Origin: Halogeometricum limi
Lineage (GTDB): Archaea > Halobacteriota > Halobacteria > Halobacteriales > Haloferacaceae
Direction of reading: 5' to 3'
Assembly (NCBI RefSeq): GCF_900115785.1
Contig: NZ_FOYS01000001.1
Location: 811,582 to 875,581, forward strand
DNA: 64,000 bases
Shown: one piece after another, positions 1 through 8,635 of the stretch
Layout of the letters: each line of letters begins with the position of its first letter
How positions within the stretch are numbered: the stretch's first letter is position 1
Notes under the pieces: model-generated
Told to the model about the DNA's origin: nothing
The model's input: only the letters and a program-made list of their open reading frames with translations
Databases searched by the model: none
Program-made: the position numbers and the translations under genes

Positions 1-517
1 CCCACACGAGGTCGATTATCTGTCTGGCCTCGCCCGCGGCGGCGAGGTCGAAGTCGAGTTCGTCGGGGTTCTCGAACGCCTCCGTCACTTCGCGCTGGGT
101 GATAGAGGAGAAGCGAACCCGGTCGACGGGGACGTCCTCGTTCACCTCGCGGACGAGTTCGTACGCCTCCTTGCCGATGAGTTCGCCCTCGCGGTCGTAG
201 TCCGTCGCGATGACGACGCGGCGGGCGCGGCGGGCGAGTCGTCGCAGTGCGGCGACGATGTTCTCCTGCGTCGGGTGTTTGGCGACGGGCGCGTCGATGA
301 GTTCGACCGGTTCGACGTCGCGCCAGTCGTTGTACTCCGGCGGGAAGTCGACGCCGACGACGTGACCGGACAGCCCGATGCAGCGTTTTCCACCCCACTT
401 GTAGACGTTGACACCGTTGACACGCTCGGCCTCCGCGGACTCGCCGCTCAAGATGTCCGCGATACGCCGAGCGGCGTTGTCCTTCTCCGTGATGATGAGT
501 TCCGGGCCGTTGCTCAT
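1..517 (-). CDS. topA: DNA topoisomerase I, N-terminal part (cut by window edge)
   Basis: This is the N-terminal ~172 residues of a type IA topoisomerase, which relaxes negatively supercoiled DNA. The translation opens with a TOPRIM strand (ELIITEKDNAARRIADILS) and carries the acidic metal-binding motif TDYDREGE at about residues 105-112. It continues into ITQREVTEAF, typical of the family. The ATG at 517 is the first in-frame start and directly precedes TOPRIM. The catalytic tyrosine and zinc fingers would lie beyond the window. It is transcribed divergently from the sugar dehydrogenase at 750. Confidence 0.93.
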   Translation of the reverse strand, partial: MSNGPELIITEKDNAARRIADILSGESAEAERVNGVNVYKWGGKRCIGLSGHVVGVDFPPEYNDWRDVEPVELIDAPVAKHPTQENIVAALRRLARRARRVVIATDYDREGELIGKEAYELVREVNEDVPVDRVRFSSITQREVTEAFENPDELDFDLAAAGEARQIIDLVW

Positions 518-749
518 TGAGCGGCGATATGCGAGGGTGCGGCCTAAACTTTTCGCGGTCCGGCTCGCGGCTCACCACCGAGCGGTCTGCGAAACGGTCC
601 GTTTTCACCCTCCGGCTCACCCGACCGATGGACCGGTGTCCGGCCGAGGACATTCGACGACGCCCGACAATATCAAATGCACGACATTCTTGGACGTCCC
701 CGAATACGTATTTGAGCGTCCCGCGCGCCAGTTCACTGTTGGTCGAAAT

Positions 750-3665
750 ATGACAAGAACTCCGTCTCACCGAACGACGTTGGCAGTCCTCCTCTCGGTT
801 CTCGTGCTCGTCTCGACGGCGAGTGCGACCGTCGGGGCGACGGGAATGCCCACCGGCGGCGCCTCTCCGCTCGAAGCAGACGAGACGCCGTCGCTCTCTT
901 CGGACCGACCGCGGGACGACCGTTCCGCCGTCACGAACCTGACGCGCCAACTGGCACAGATCGAACCGCAGGCGGCCGGGTCGTTCCGGCAAGAGACGGT
1001 GTTCTCGGGGCTCTCACAGCCGATGGACGTGGCGTTCCTCCCCGACGGGAGAGCTCTCGTCATCACCAAGACTGGACGCGTCGTCGTCGGCAACCCCTCC
1101 AACGGACAGTACCAGACGTACATGCAACTGCCGAACGTCGACACCGCGCGCGAACGCGGGTTAGAGAGCATCGCGCTCGACCCGAACTTCGCGCAGAACA
1201 AGTACGTCTACCTGTACTACGTCCGCGCGTCGAACCCGCACCGCGCCCGGGTGTCGCGCTTTACGCATCAAGAGAACCAGGGTGGACTGTCGAGTCGCGG
1301 AGCGGTCGGCTCCGAACGGGTCGTCTGGCAGGACAACGCCGACCCGAAGAACTGCTGTCACTTCGGCGGCGGGATGGGGTTCGGACCGGACGGGAAACTC
1401 TACTTGACGACGGGTGAGGAGTTCGACCCCACGCAGTCGCAGGACCTCTCGCAGTCCGGTGGAAAGATCATCCGCGTCAACAAGGACGGCACCGTCCCGA
1501 CGGACAACCCGTTCGCGGGGGACGGGAAAGCGTCCACGCTCGACACTATCTGGGCGTACGGGCTCCGGAACCCCTTCCGCGCGTCGTGGGACCGACAGAC
1601 CGGCCGGTTCTACATCGGTGACGTGGGCGGTAACGACGACAGAGTCGCCCAAGAGGAAGTCAACGTGGGTAAGAAGGGGGCGAACTACGGGTGGCCCTAC
1701 TGCGAGGGGCCATGCTCGCGGGCGGGGACGACGAACCCCGTGTTCTCGTACCCACACGCGGGCGGTGAAGCCGCGATAACCGGCGGCTTCGTCTACCGCG
1801 GCGCGCAGTTCCCGAGCGCGTATCAGGGGGCGTACTTCTACGGCGACTACGCGCGCGACTGGATTCGATATCTCAAGTTCGACAGTAACGGGAAGGTCAC
1901 CGGGAGTTACTCGTTCTCGACGGGCACCGAAAGCATCGTCGACCTCTCTCAGGGACCCGAAGGCGGCCTCTACTGGGTGAGCATCAGCCAGGGGCGGGTA
2001 TCTCGGTTCGTCTACCAGTCCGCCGGAAGCGAAGCGCCGACGATAACGCGGGCCACCGGCCAACCCACCTCCGGTCCCGCGCCGCTGACGGTTCAGTTCG
2101 CCGGGTCGGCGACCGACCCGAACGGTGATAGACTCACCTACCGATGGGTGTTCGGTGACGGCACCAGTGCGTCGGGCGCGTCGGTCTCGCACACCTACCA
2201 GAAGAAGGGCCGATACACCGCCTACTTACGCGTCTCCGACGGGACGACCACCGTCGACTCCGGACCCGTCGTCGTCTCGGTCGGTTCCGGGCCCGACGCG
2301 CGAATCACCGCTCCCGCCGGCGGAACGACGTTCCGCGCGGGCCAGACGATTTCGCTCCGCGGGACCGGCACCGACCCCGAAGACGGGACGTTGAGCGGAA
2401 ATGCGCTCACGTGGAACGTCGAGTTCGTTCACTCGGACCACACCCACCCGGTCATCACCGACGCGGTCGGCGGGTCGGCGAGTTTCCAGGTCCCGACGAC
2501 GGGCCACGACTACCACGGGTCGACGGCGTACCGAATCTCGCTGACGGCGCGGGACTCGGACGGACTCACCGACACGGAGACGGTGACCGTCGCTCCCGAG
2601 AAAGTCGACCTGACGCTCAGAACCCAACCGGCGGGGTTGACGGTGAACCTCGATAGCGCTCCCCGGACGACGCCGCTGGTCTACGACACGCTGGTCGGGT
2701 TCAGACACGCCGTCGAGGCGCCCGCGACGCAGTGCGTCGCCGGGACGCAGTACCAGTTCCAGCGGTGGTCCGACGGCGGCGCGCGCGCCCACACGGTGAC
2801 GGTACCCACGTCGGCGACAACGCTCACCGCGACGTACGCCACCGCGGGGTCGTGCACCGGCGGTTCGACGGGAGCCATTCCGACGAACGGCCTCGCACTC
2901 AGGTTAGAGTCGGACGGGATTACGACTCGAAGCGGCGGCATCGTGACCGGGTGGGCCGACACCTCCGGCCGCGGCAACGCACTCACTGCGGGCGGCGACC
3001 CGACGCTCGCGAAGAGTCCCTCGGGGCAGAACGTCGTCGCCTTCGACGGGAACGGTGACCTCCTCCAGCGGACGAGTCTGACCGCGTTCCCCACGGGCAA
3101 CACGGACCGAACGGTCGTCATGGTCGGGAGATACGACAGTCCCGGCTTCGGTGGCTTCGCCTACGGTTCCGCCTCGTGTAACCGCGCGTTCGGGACCGTC
3201 GTGGACAAGAGCGGGAAGCTGGCTCTGCAGGGTTGGTGCTCCGGTAACGACTTCTCGTCGGCCGCCGGCGGCACCGGCGCGGGGTGGCTCGTCCAGAGCG
3301 CGACGCTCCGGTCGGGAACGTACACGCACTTCAAGAACGGACGGCAGATAGGGACGGGGTCGCACACGTACGCGACGACGGGTAACAGCCTCGTCCTCGG
3401 GGCCGAACTCTCCCCCGGACCGTACCTCGACATGGACGTCGCCGCCGTCGTCGTCTACAACCGCGCTCTCAGCGACACCGAGCGAAAGCAGGTCGAAAGC
3501 TACCTCAGACAGAAGTACCTCGGCGGGACGGCGGCGTCCGTGACGACTGCCGGTATCGCCGTCGATTCGGCCGGACTCGACCGCTCTCGTGACCGCTCGG
3601 ACACCGGGGACAATTCCCCGACGTTCGAGGCGTCGGCCGCTTCAGTCGCGCGCGGGGACCGGTAG
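750..3665 (+). CDS. Secreted PQQ-dependent sugar dehydrogenase-like protein with PKD and LamG-type domains
   Basis: A 971-residue exported protein. Residues 1-27 form a Sec-type signal (LAVLLSVLVLVSTASA). Residues ~80-425 are a glucose/sorbosone dehydrogenase beta-propeller (FLPDGRALVITKTGRV, GMGFGPDGKLYLTTGE, GLRNPFRASWD, GANYGWPYCEG). Residues ~435-515 are a PKD fold (TYRWVFGDG, then HTYQKKGRY). Next come two beta-rich segments (~525-700) and a LamG/concanavalin-like domain (~714-920, ending in VVYNRALSDTER). The family oxidises aldoses with PQQ; the extra domains suggest polysaccharide binding. The ATG at 750 was preferred to the in-frame upstream extension because it starts the signal peptide. 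No PGF-CTERM anchor was seen. The substrate is unknown. Confidence 0.85.
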   Translation: MTRTPSHRTTLAVLLSVLVLVSTASATVGATGMPTGGASPLEADETPSLSSDRPRDDRSAVTNLTRQLAQIEPQAAGSFRQETVFSGLSQPMDVAFLPDGRALVITKTGRVVVGNPSNGQYQTYMQLPNVDTARERGLESIALDPNFAQNKYVYLYYVRASNPHRARVSRFTHQENQGGLSSRGAVGSERVVWQDNADPKNCCHFGGGMGFGPDGKLYLTTGEEFDPTQSQDLSQSGGKIIRVNKDGTVPTDNPFAGDGKASTLDTIWAYGLRNPFRASWDRQTGRFYIGDVGGNDDRVAQEEVNVGKKGANYGWPYCEGPCSRAGTTNPVFSYPHAGGEAAITGGFVYRGAQFPSAYQGAYFYGDYARDWIRYLKFDSNGKVTGSYSFSTGTESIVDLSQGPEGGLYWVSISQGRVSRFVYQSAGSEAPTITRATGQPTSGPAPLTVQFAGSATDPNGDRLTYRWVFGDGTSASGASVSHTYQKKGRYTAYLRVSDGTTTVDSGPVVVSVGSGPDARITAPAGGTTFRAGQTISLRGTGTDPEDGTLSGNALTWNVEFVHSDHTHPVITDAVGGSASFQVPTTGHDYHGSTAYRISLTARDSDGLTDTETVTVAPEKVDLTLRTQPAGLTVNLDSAPRTTPLVYDTLVGFRHAVEAPATQCVAGTQYQFQRWSDGGARAHTVTVPTSATTLTATYATAGSCTGGSTGAIPTNGLALRLESDGITTRSGGIVTGWADTSGRGNALTAGGDPTLAKSPSGQNVVAFDGNGDLLQRTSLTAFPTGNTDRTVVMVGRYDSPGFGGFAYGSASCNRAFGTVVDKSGKLALQGWCSGNDFSSAAGGTGAGWLVQSATLRSGTYTHFKNGRQIGTGSHTYATTGNSLVLGAELSPGPYLDMDVAAVVVYNRALSDTERKQVESYLRQKYLGGTAASVTTAGIAVDSAGLDRSRDRSDTGDNSPTFEASAASVARGDR

Positions 3666-3723
3666 CGGCAACGCCGTGGCCAACCCGAACAGATAGGCGA
3701 GCGCTCTCCTTCTCGACAACTCC

Positions 3724-5145
3724 GTGTCGGACCGCGAGAGCCGAATCGATATGACCGAGGGCGCAGTGACGCCCAAACTCGTCTCGCTCTCGTGGCCTCT
3801 CGTCGCCGGCAACCTCCTCCAGACGTTCTACAACCTCGCGGATATGTTCTGGGTGGGCCGCGTCGGCCCCGAAGCCGTCGCCGCCGTCTCGCTCATGTTC
3901 CCGACGGCGTGGATGTTCGTCTCCGTCGCGATGGGCGTCACCGCGGCGGCAGTCGCACTCGTCTCCCGACACGTCGGCGCGGGCGACGACCGGGCCGCAG
4001 AGCGAGTCGTCGGTCAGACGCTCCTCCTCGCCGTCGCCGTCGGCGTCCTCCTCGGCTTCGTCGGCTACCTCGGCAGGCGTCCCCTCCTCGCACTCATCGG
4101 CGCGGAGGGCCGCGTCTACACCGAGGCGCTCGCGTACGCCGAAGTCCTCTTCGTGACGCTCCCGTTCACGTTCGTCTTCTTCGCCTTCCGCGCCGTGCTC
4201 CGCGGCGCGGGCGACACTCGGACGGCGATGTGGCTGGTCGTCGTCAGCGCGGGTCTCAACGTCGTCTTGGACCCGCTCTTCATCCTCGGCTACGGTCCGT
4301 TCTCGGCGATGGGGACGCGCGGCGCCGCCGTCGCGACGCTGGTCGCGCGAATCGTCGCCGCCGCCGCCGGACTCGCCATCCTCCTGCACGGCGGGTGGGG
4401 CGCGCGCCTCAGACTCGCCGACCTTCGGCCGGACCCGGTCTTGCTCCGGAAACTCGTCGACGTGGGCTATCCCGCCACGCTGGACGGCCTCGCGCGCAGT
4501 TTCGCGGCCGTCGCCCTCGCGGCCCTCGTCGCTCGATTCGGCGCGGTGGCCACCGCGGCGTACGGCATCGGACTCCGACTCATGTCCGTCTCGTGGACCG
4601 TCTCGGGGGCCGTCGGGCAGGCGGCGGCGACGGGCGTCGGCCAGAATCTCGGCGCGGAGACGCCCGACAGGGCCGCGGAGGTGACGTGGAAGGCGACGGC
4701 CGGGACGATGGGGATACTCGGCCTCGCGGGGGCCGTCGTCTGGGCGTTCCCCGCCGTCTTCATGCGCGTGTTCATCGGCGACGCCGCCGTCGTCGCCGCA
4801 GGCGTCGAGATGCTCACGATAATCGCGCCGTTCTGGGCGTTCTTGGGCGGACTGATGGTGATTCAGGGCGCGTTCCGCGGCGCGGGGCAGACCCGCGTCT
4901 CGATGGCGTTGTCGCTCGTCTCTCGGTGGGTCGTCCGTTTCCCGGCGGCGTTCGTCCTCGCCTACGCGCTCTCGTGGGGCGTCGTCGGCCTCTGGTGGGC
5001 GCTGTCGCTCTCGGGCGTCGTCACGTTCGCACTCGGGTGTCTGTGGTTCCTCCGCGGCGACTGGCGCACCGCCGTCGTCGACGACGCCGCCGACGAGGGA
5101 CGGCGTGGCTCCGACGAGACGACTGCGACCGGCACGACGGACTGA
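3724..5145 (+). CDS. MATE family multidrug/cation antiporter
   Basis: A 473-residue integral membrane protein of about 12 hydrophobic helices, the usual MATE length. The N-terminal half has the family's opening (PLVAGNLLQTFYNLADMFWVG), followed by the GxRGAAVATLVAR-type segment. The second half repeats the pattern (AYGIGLRLMSVSWT, GVGQNLGAETPDRA). MATE proteins export drugs or metabolites in exchange for Na+ or H+. The start is a GTG with no better in-frame ATG before the first helix; a later ATG at codon 11 is possible. It is a stand-alone gene between the sugar dehydrogenase and a small zinc protein. Confidence 0.9.
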   Translation: MSDRESRIDMTEGAVTPKLVSLSWPLVAGNLLQTFYNLADMFWVGRVGPEAVAAVSLMFPTAWMFVSVAMGVTAAAVALVSRHVGAGDDRAAERVVGQTLLLAVAVGVLLGFVGYLGRRPLLALIGAEGRVYTEALAYAEVLFVTLPFTFVFFAFRAVLRGAGDTRTAMWLVVVSAGLNVVLDPLFILGYGPFSAMGTRGAAVATLVARIVAAAAGLAILLHGGWGARLRLADLRPDPVLLRKLVDVGYPATLDGLARSFAAVALAALVARFGAVATAAYGIGLRLMSVSWTVSGAVGQAAATGVGQNLGAETPDRAAEVTWKATAGTMGILGLAGAVVWAFPAVFMRVFIGDAAVVAAGVEMLTIIAPFWAFLGGLMVIQGAFRGAGQTRVSMALSLVSRWVVRFPAAFVLAYALSWGVVGLWWALSLSGVVTFALGCLWFLRGDWRTAVVDDAADEGRRGSDETTATGTTD

Positions 5146-5219
5146 CGACGACCACGCTCGACCGACTGTCGCCTCGACCCTGCAAAATCGACAAGGTTCC
5201 GTCCGACGTGTTCTCTGCC

Positions 5220-5399
5220 GTGTCTCACTCACCAGACCTTCCGGACCGCTACGTCTGCGAACGCTGCCACGCGGTCTACGCGGGAACCGTCGTCCGCGAC
5301 GACGACGACACGCGACACTTCGAGGCGCCGTCGGAGTGTGCGGCCTGCGGTTCGACGGCGTTCGTCGCCTTCGAACAGTACGTCCACGCGGACGTCTGA
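5220..5399 (+). CDS. Small zinc-ribbon protein (59 aa)
   Basis: A 59-residue protein starting at GTG. It has two CxxC knuckles, CERC (residues 13-16) and CAAC (40-43), separated by a DDDD-rich linker, so it is probably a single zinc-binding ribbon. The overall form is that of the many haloarchaeal small CPxCG-related zinc proteins, which are conserved but mostly uncharacterised. It lies 74 bp after the MATE gene and could be cotranscribed. The function is not known. Confidence 0.65.
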   Translation: MSHSPDLPDRYVCERCHAVYAGTVVRDDDDTRHFEAPSECAACGSTAFVAFEQYVHADV

Positions 5400-5556
5400 G
5401 TAGCGTCCGTCCCGCCGGGTCCGTCTCCCGCCCGTCTCACGGGCGGACCGTCCACGCGTAGGCGTTCCGACAGGGAGCGCCCGGTGCGTACGTCACCTCG
5501 CTCTCGCCGTAACTCGGTGACGCCGCGCGGGACCAAGACGGCGAGGAGCGAACCGC

Positions 5557-7047
5557 TTACTCGTCTAACTTCTCGCGGAGCATCTGGTTCACGTCGCCCG
5601 GGTCGGCGCTTCCGCCCGTCTTCTGCATCACCTGACCGACGAGGAAGTTCACCGCGCCGCCCTCGCCGGCGTGGTAGTCCTCGACGGCGTCGGGGTTCTC
5701 CTCGATGGCCTCCGCGACGGCGGTGACGACTTCGTCGTCGTCGGCCGCGCCGAGACCCTCGCGGTCGACGATGTCGTCCGGGGCGTCGCCGTCGTCCAGC
5801 ATCCCGCGGAGGACGACTTCCTCGGCGTTCTTCGTCGTAATCGACCCTTCGGCGACGAGTTCGACGAGGCGGGTGAACTCGTCGAGTCGGTGCGAGACGT
5901 CCGTAATCTGCATGTCGCGGTAGTTGAGTTCGCCGAGCAAGTTGTCGGCCACCCACGTCGCCGCCAGGTCGGGGTCGAACTGCTCTGCGACGTCCTCGTA
6001 GAAGTCCGCGACTTCCTTCGTCGAGGTGAGTTTCGAGGCGGACTCGGCGTCCAGACCGTACTCCTCCCGGAAGCGTTCGCGGCGGGCGTCGGGGAGTTCC
6101 GGGATGGCTATCTTCTCCTTCCAGTCGGCGACTTCGAGGGGTGGCAGGTCGGCCTCGCGGAAGTAGCGGTAGTCTTTCTCCTCTTCTTTCGAGCGCATGG
6201 AGACGGTGATACCGCGAGATTCGTCCCAGTGACGCGTCTCCTGTTCGACCGCGCGGCCGCGCGAGATGGCGTTCTTCTGCCGCGTCACCTCGTAGGCGAG
6301 GGCCTTCTCCGCGCCCTTGTGACTGGAGATGTTCTTCACCTCGGTGCGGTTCGCTTCCGCGAGCGTCTCGTCCGAGATAGCGCCGTCGTCGCCGACGTTC
6401 TCGGCGGGCACCATCGAGATGTTCGCGTCGATGCGGAGCGACCCGTCGCGCGTCGCGTCGAAGATGCCGAGATACTCCAGCACCTCCTCTAACTTCGCGA
6501 GGAACGCCCGCGTCTCCTGCGGACTGCGGAAGTCCGGCTTCGTAACAATCTCCATCAGCGGCGTCCCCGCGCGGTTGTAGTTGACGAGCGTGTAGTCGGC
6601 CGTGTCGATGCTGCCGCCCTTGTGCTGGAGGCTGCCCGGGTCCTCTTCGAGGTGGGCGCGTTCGATGCCGATGTCGCGGCGTTCGCCCTCGACGGAGACT
6701 TCCAGCGTCCCCTCCGCGCAGATGGGGGCGTCGTACTGCGTTATCTGGAAGTTCTTCGGCAGGTCGGGGTAGTAGTAGTTCTTCCGGTGAAAGCGGGTGT
6801 GCTCGGCGACGGTGGCGTTCAGCGCCTTGCCGACCTTGACGGCGGCTTCGACGGCACCTTCGTTCAGGACGGGCAGCGCGCCCGGCAGTCCGAGGCAGAC
6901 GGGGCACGTCCGCGTGTTCGGTTCTTCGTCCTCGGCCGCGTCGGTCGAACACCCACAGAATATCTTGGTGTCCGTTTCGAGCTGGACGTGAACCTCCAGC
7001 CCGATGACGGTGGCGAGGTCGCGTTGAGAGAGCGCCTTCGCGGTCAT
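5557..7047 (-). CDS. gatB: Aspartyl/glutamyl-tRNA amidotransferase subunit B
   Basis: A 496-residue GatB. With GatA and GatC it converts misacylated Asp-tRNA(Asn) (and in some organisms Glu-tRNA(Gln)) to the amide form. The N-terminus shows the family signature IGLEVHVQL followed by the zinc-site cysteines in IFCGCSTDA and CPVCLGLPG. The core contains YNRAGTPLMEIVT. The C-terminus is the YqeY-like tRNA-binding tail ending in NFLVGQVMQKTGG...MLREKL. Length is normal. gatA and gatC are not next to it, which is common in haloarchaea. Confidence 0.96.
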   Translation of the reverse strand: MTAKALSQRDLATVIGLEVHVQLETDTKIFCGCSTDAAEDEEPNTRTCPVCLGLPGALPVLNEGAVEAAVKVGKALNATVAEHTRFHRKNYYYPDLPKNFQITQYDAPICAEGTLEVSVEGERRDIGIERAHLEEDPGSLQHKGGSIDTADYTLVNYNRAGTPLMEIVTKPDFRSPQETRAFLAKLEEVLEYLGIFDATRDGSLRIDANISMVPAENVGDDGAISDETLAEANRTEVKNISSHKGAEKALAYEVTRQKNAISRGRAVEQETRHWDESRGITVSMRSKEEEKDYRYFREADLPPLEVADWKEKIAIPELPDARRERFREEYGLDAESASKLTSTKEVADFYEDVAEQFDPDLAATWVADNLLGELNYRDMQITDVSHRLDEFTRLVELVAEGSITTKNAEEVVLRGMLDDGDAPDDIVDREGLGAADDDEVVTAVAEAIEENPDAVEDYHAGEGGAVNFLVGQVMQKTGGSADPGDVNQMLREKLDE

Positions 7048-7151
7048 TGAGCGCGATTTGGCGGCGGGCGGCTAAAGACTAACGGGATTGGCGAGTCGTC
7101 GCGTCTCGGACGGCGTCGGCGAGACAAGCGCAAACTATTCTATCTCGGAGA

Positions 7152-7991
7152 ATGACGCGCGGACAGATGCGCGACTCGTTCGGTTCTCCGCCCGTCGAAG
7201 TCGTCCGGGACGCCGCGTTCGCCGCCCCACCCGAGCGAACGCTGTCGCTGGACCTGTACCGGCCCGCGGGCGAGTCTTTCGACGCCTCGCGTCCTCCCCT
7301 CGTCGTCCTCCTGCACGGCGGCGGCTGGCACGCGGGCGACAAATCCGACCTGACCGAGGTGGCTCTCTCACTCGCAGAGCGGGGGTTCGCCTGCGCCGTC
7401 CCCGACTTCCGCGGGAGCGGCGAGGCGACGTTTCCGGCGCAGATTCGCGACGTGAAGGCCGCGATTCGGTGGTGTCGCGCGAACGCCGCGCGGACCGCCA
7501 CCGACCCCGACCGACTCGCCACGTTCGGCACGTCGACGGGGGCGCACCTCGCCGTCCTCGCGGCGCTTTCCCCCGACGAACCGCGGTTCGCGCCCGACCC
7601 GGCGAACGTCTCGGCGGCCGTCGCGGACGCCTCCGACGCCGTCGTCGCCGCCGTCGGCGTCGGCGGCCTGTACAACTTCGAGCACACGCCCGAACGCGCC
7701 GAACTCGCCGCGCTGTTGGGCGGGTCTCGGAGCGACGTGCCGGAGAAGTACGAACTGGCCTCACCCTCCTCGCATCTCGACGGCGGCGGCCCGCCGACGC
7801 TGCTCCTGCACGGCGGCGACGACGACGTGCTCCCAGCGATGGCCTCCGAGTTGTTCTACGACGGTCTGGAGGCGGCGGGCGTCGACGCCGAGTGCGTCGT
7901 CGCCGACGGCGTCGGCCACGACGTCCTCCGCGAACAGTTCGACTGGGTGCTGGAGTGGTCTGCGGGCTTTCTCGACCGAGAACTCCGCTGA
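7152..7991 (+). CDS. Alpha/beta hydrolase (esterase/lipase, HSL/BD-FAE type)
   Basis: A 279-residue hydrolase with a complete catalytic set. The oxyanion loop is HGGGWHAGD (~residues 55-63), the nucleophile elbow is GTSTG, the acidic residue lies in HGGDDDVLP and the histidine in GVGHDVL near the C-terminus. This arrangement fits hormone-sensitive-lipase/BD-FAE-like esterases acting on short carboxyl esters or acyl-peptides. No signal peptide is seen, so it is cytoplasmic. A second in-frame ATG five codons later could be the true start. It is divergent from gatB and stands alone. Confidence 0.85.
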   Translation: MTRGQMRDSFGSPPVEVVRDAAFAAPPERTLSLDLYRPAGESFDASRPPLVVLLHGGGWHAGDKSDLTEVALSLAERGFACAVPDFRGSGEATFPAQIRDVKAAIRWCRANAARTATDPDRLATFGTSTGAHLAVLAALSPDEPRFAPDPANVSAAVADASDAVVAAVGVGGLYNFEHTPERAELAALLGGSRSDVPEKYELASPSSHLDGGGPPTLLLHGGDDDVLPAMASELFYDGLEAAGVDAECVVADGVGHDVLREQFDWVLEWSAGFLDRELR

Positions 7992-8131
7992 GTCGCCGGC
8001 GGGCCGGCCGCCACCTCGCTGTCGGGTCGGCCACCGCCTCGCCGTCGGCCCGCCGTTCATGACCCATTTCTGTCATATTACGTCTGTATGTCTGACGTAC
8101 GTTTATGTGGGCGCGGACGGGGTGTACACGC

Positions 8132-8605
8132 ATGAGTAACCGGGTGGAGGAACTCGAATCAAAAGTCGCGGAACTGCAGGCTGCGGTCAACGGCCTGACG
8201 GAAGAACTGGTCGAGACGAAAGAGCGCGTTCGACTGCTCGAAGACCAGGTCGAAGTCGACCTCGCCGCAGGCTCCCGCCCCGTGGGACACGCCTCCCCTG
8301 ACCCCGACCCCGAACCAGACGCACAGCCCGACACGACCGCCGACACCGACGCCGACGCCGACGAGGCGGACGAACCCGAGAACCCCGCGCTCCGCGAGTC
8401 GCCGGCGCAGGCGCAGTCTCGGGGTGCCACCTCTGAGCAACCCTCCGACGACGCCAGCTTCATCGACGCCGACTCCGCCGAGGCTCCCGCCGCAGAGCCG
8501 GAGCCGTCCGAGGAATCGACGGACGATGCAGTCAAGTCCGACGAGTCCCAGGAGGAAGACGAGACGGAGTCAGCCGAAGACGACAGCGATATCATCGTCG
8601 CGTAA
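8132..8605 (+). CDS. Coiled-coil, acidic-tail protein upstream of smc
   Basis: A 157-residue protein. Residues ~4-45 form a heptad-rich coiled coil (VEELESKVAELQAAVNGL...VRLLEDQVEVD). The rest is a very acidic, low-complexity tail rich in Asp, Glu, Pro and Ala. The chosen ATG removes an upstream extension that has no coiled-coil character. It ends 30 bp before smc and is likely cotranscribed with smc-scpA. A similar small gene precedes smc in other haloarchaea (from memory). A role linked to SMC is inferred from position only. Confidence 0.75.
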   Translation: MSNRVEELESKVAELQAAVNGLTEELVETKERVRLLEDQVEVDLAAGSRPVGHASPDPDPEPDAQPDTTADTDADADEADEPENPALRESPAQAQSRGATSEQPSDDASFIDADSAEAPAAEPEPSEESTDDAVKSDESQEEDETESAEDDSDIIVA

Positions 8606-8635
8606 CTGGGTGGCTCTGTCCCTCACGAGCAACCC

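Noticed and set aside
408..749. N-terminal extension of the sugar dehydrogenase reading frame
   Set aside because: It is Arg/His/Pro-rich, runs antisense to topA and its promoter, and would bury the signal peptide that starts at 750.
3505..5232. Minus-strand reading frame (575 codons) opposite the MATE gene
   Set aside because: The translation is Arg/Asp/Glu-rich without motifs, and the plus strand encodes a full MATE protein.
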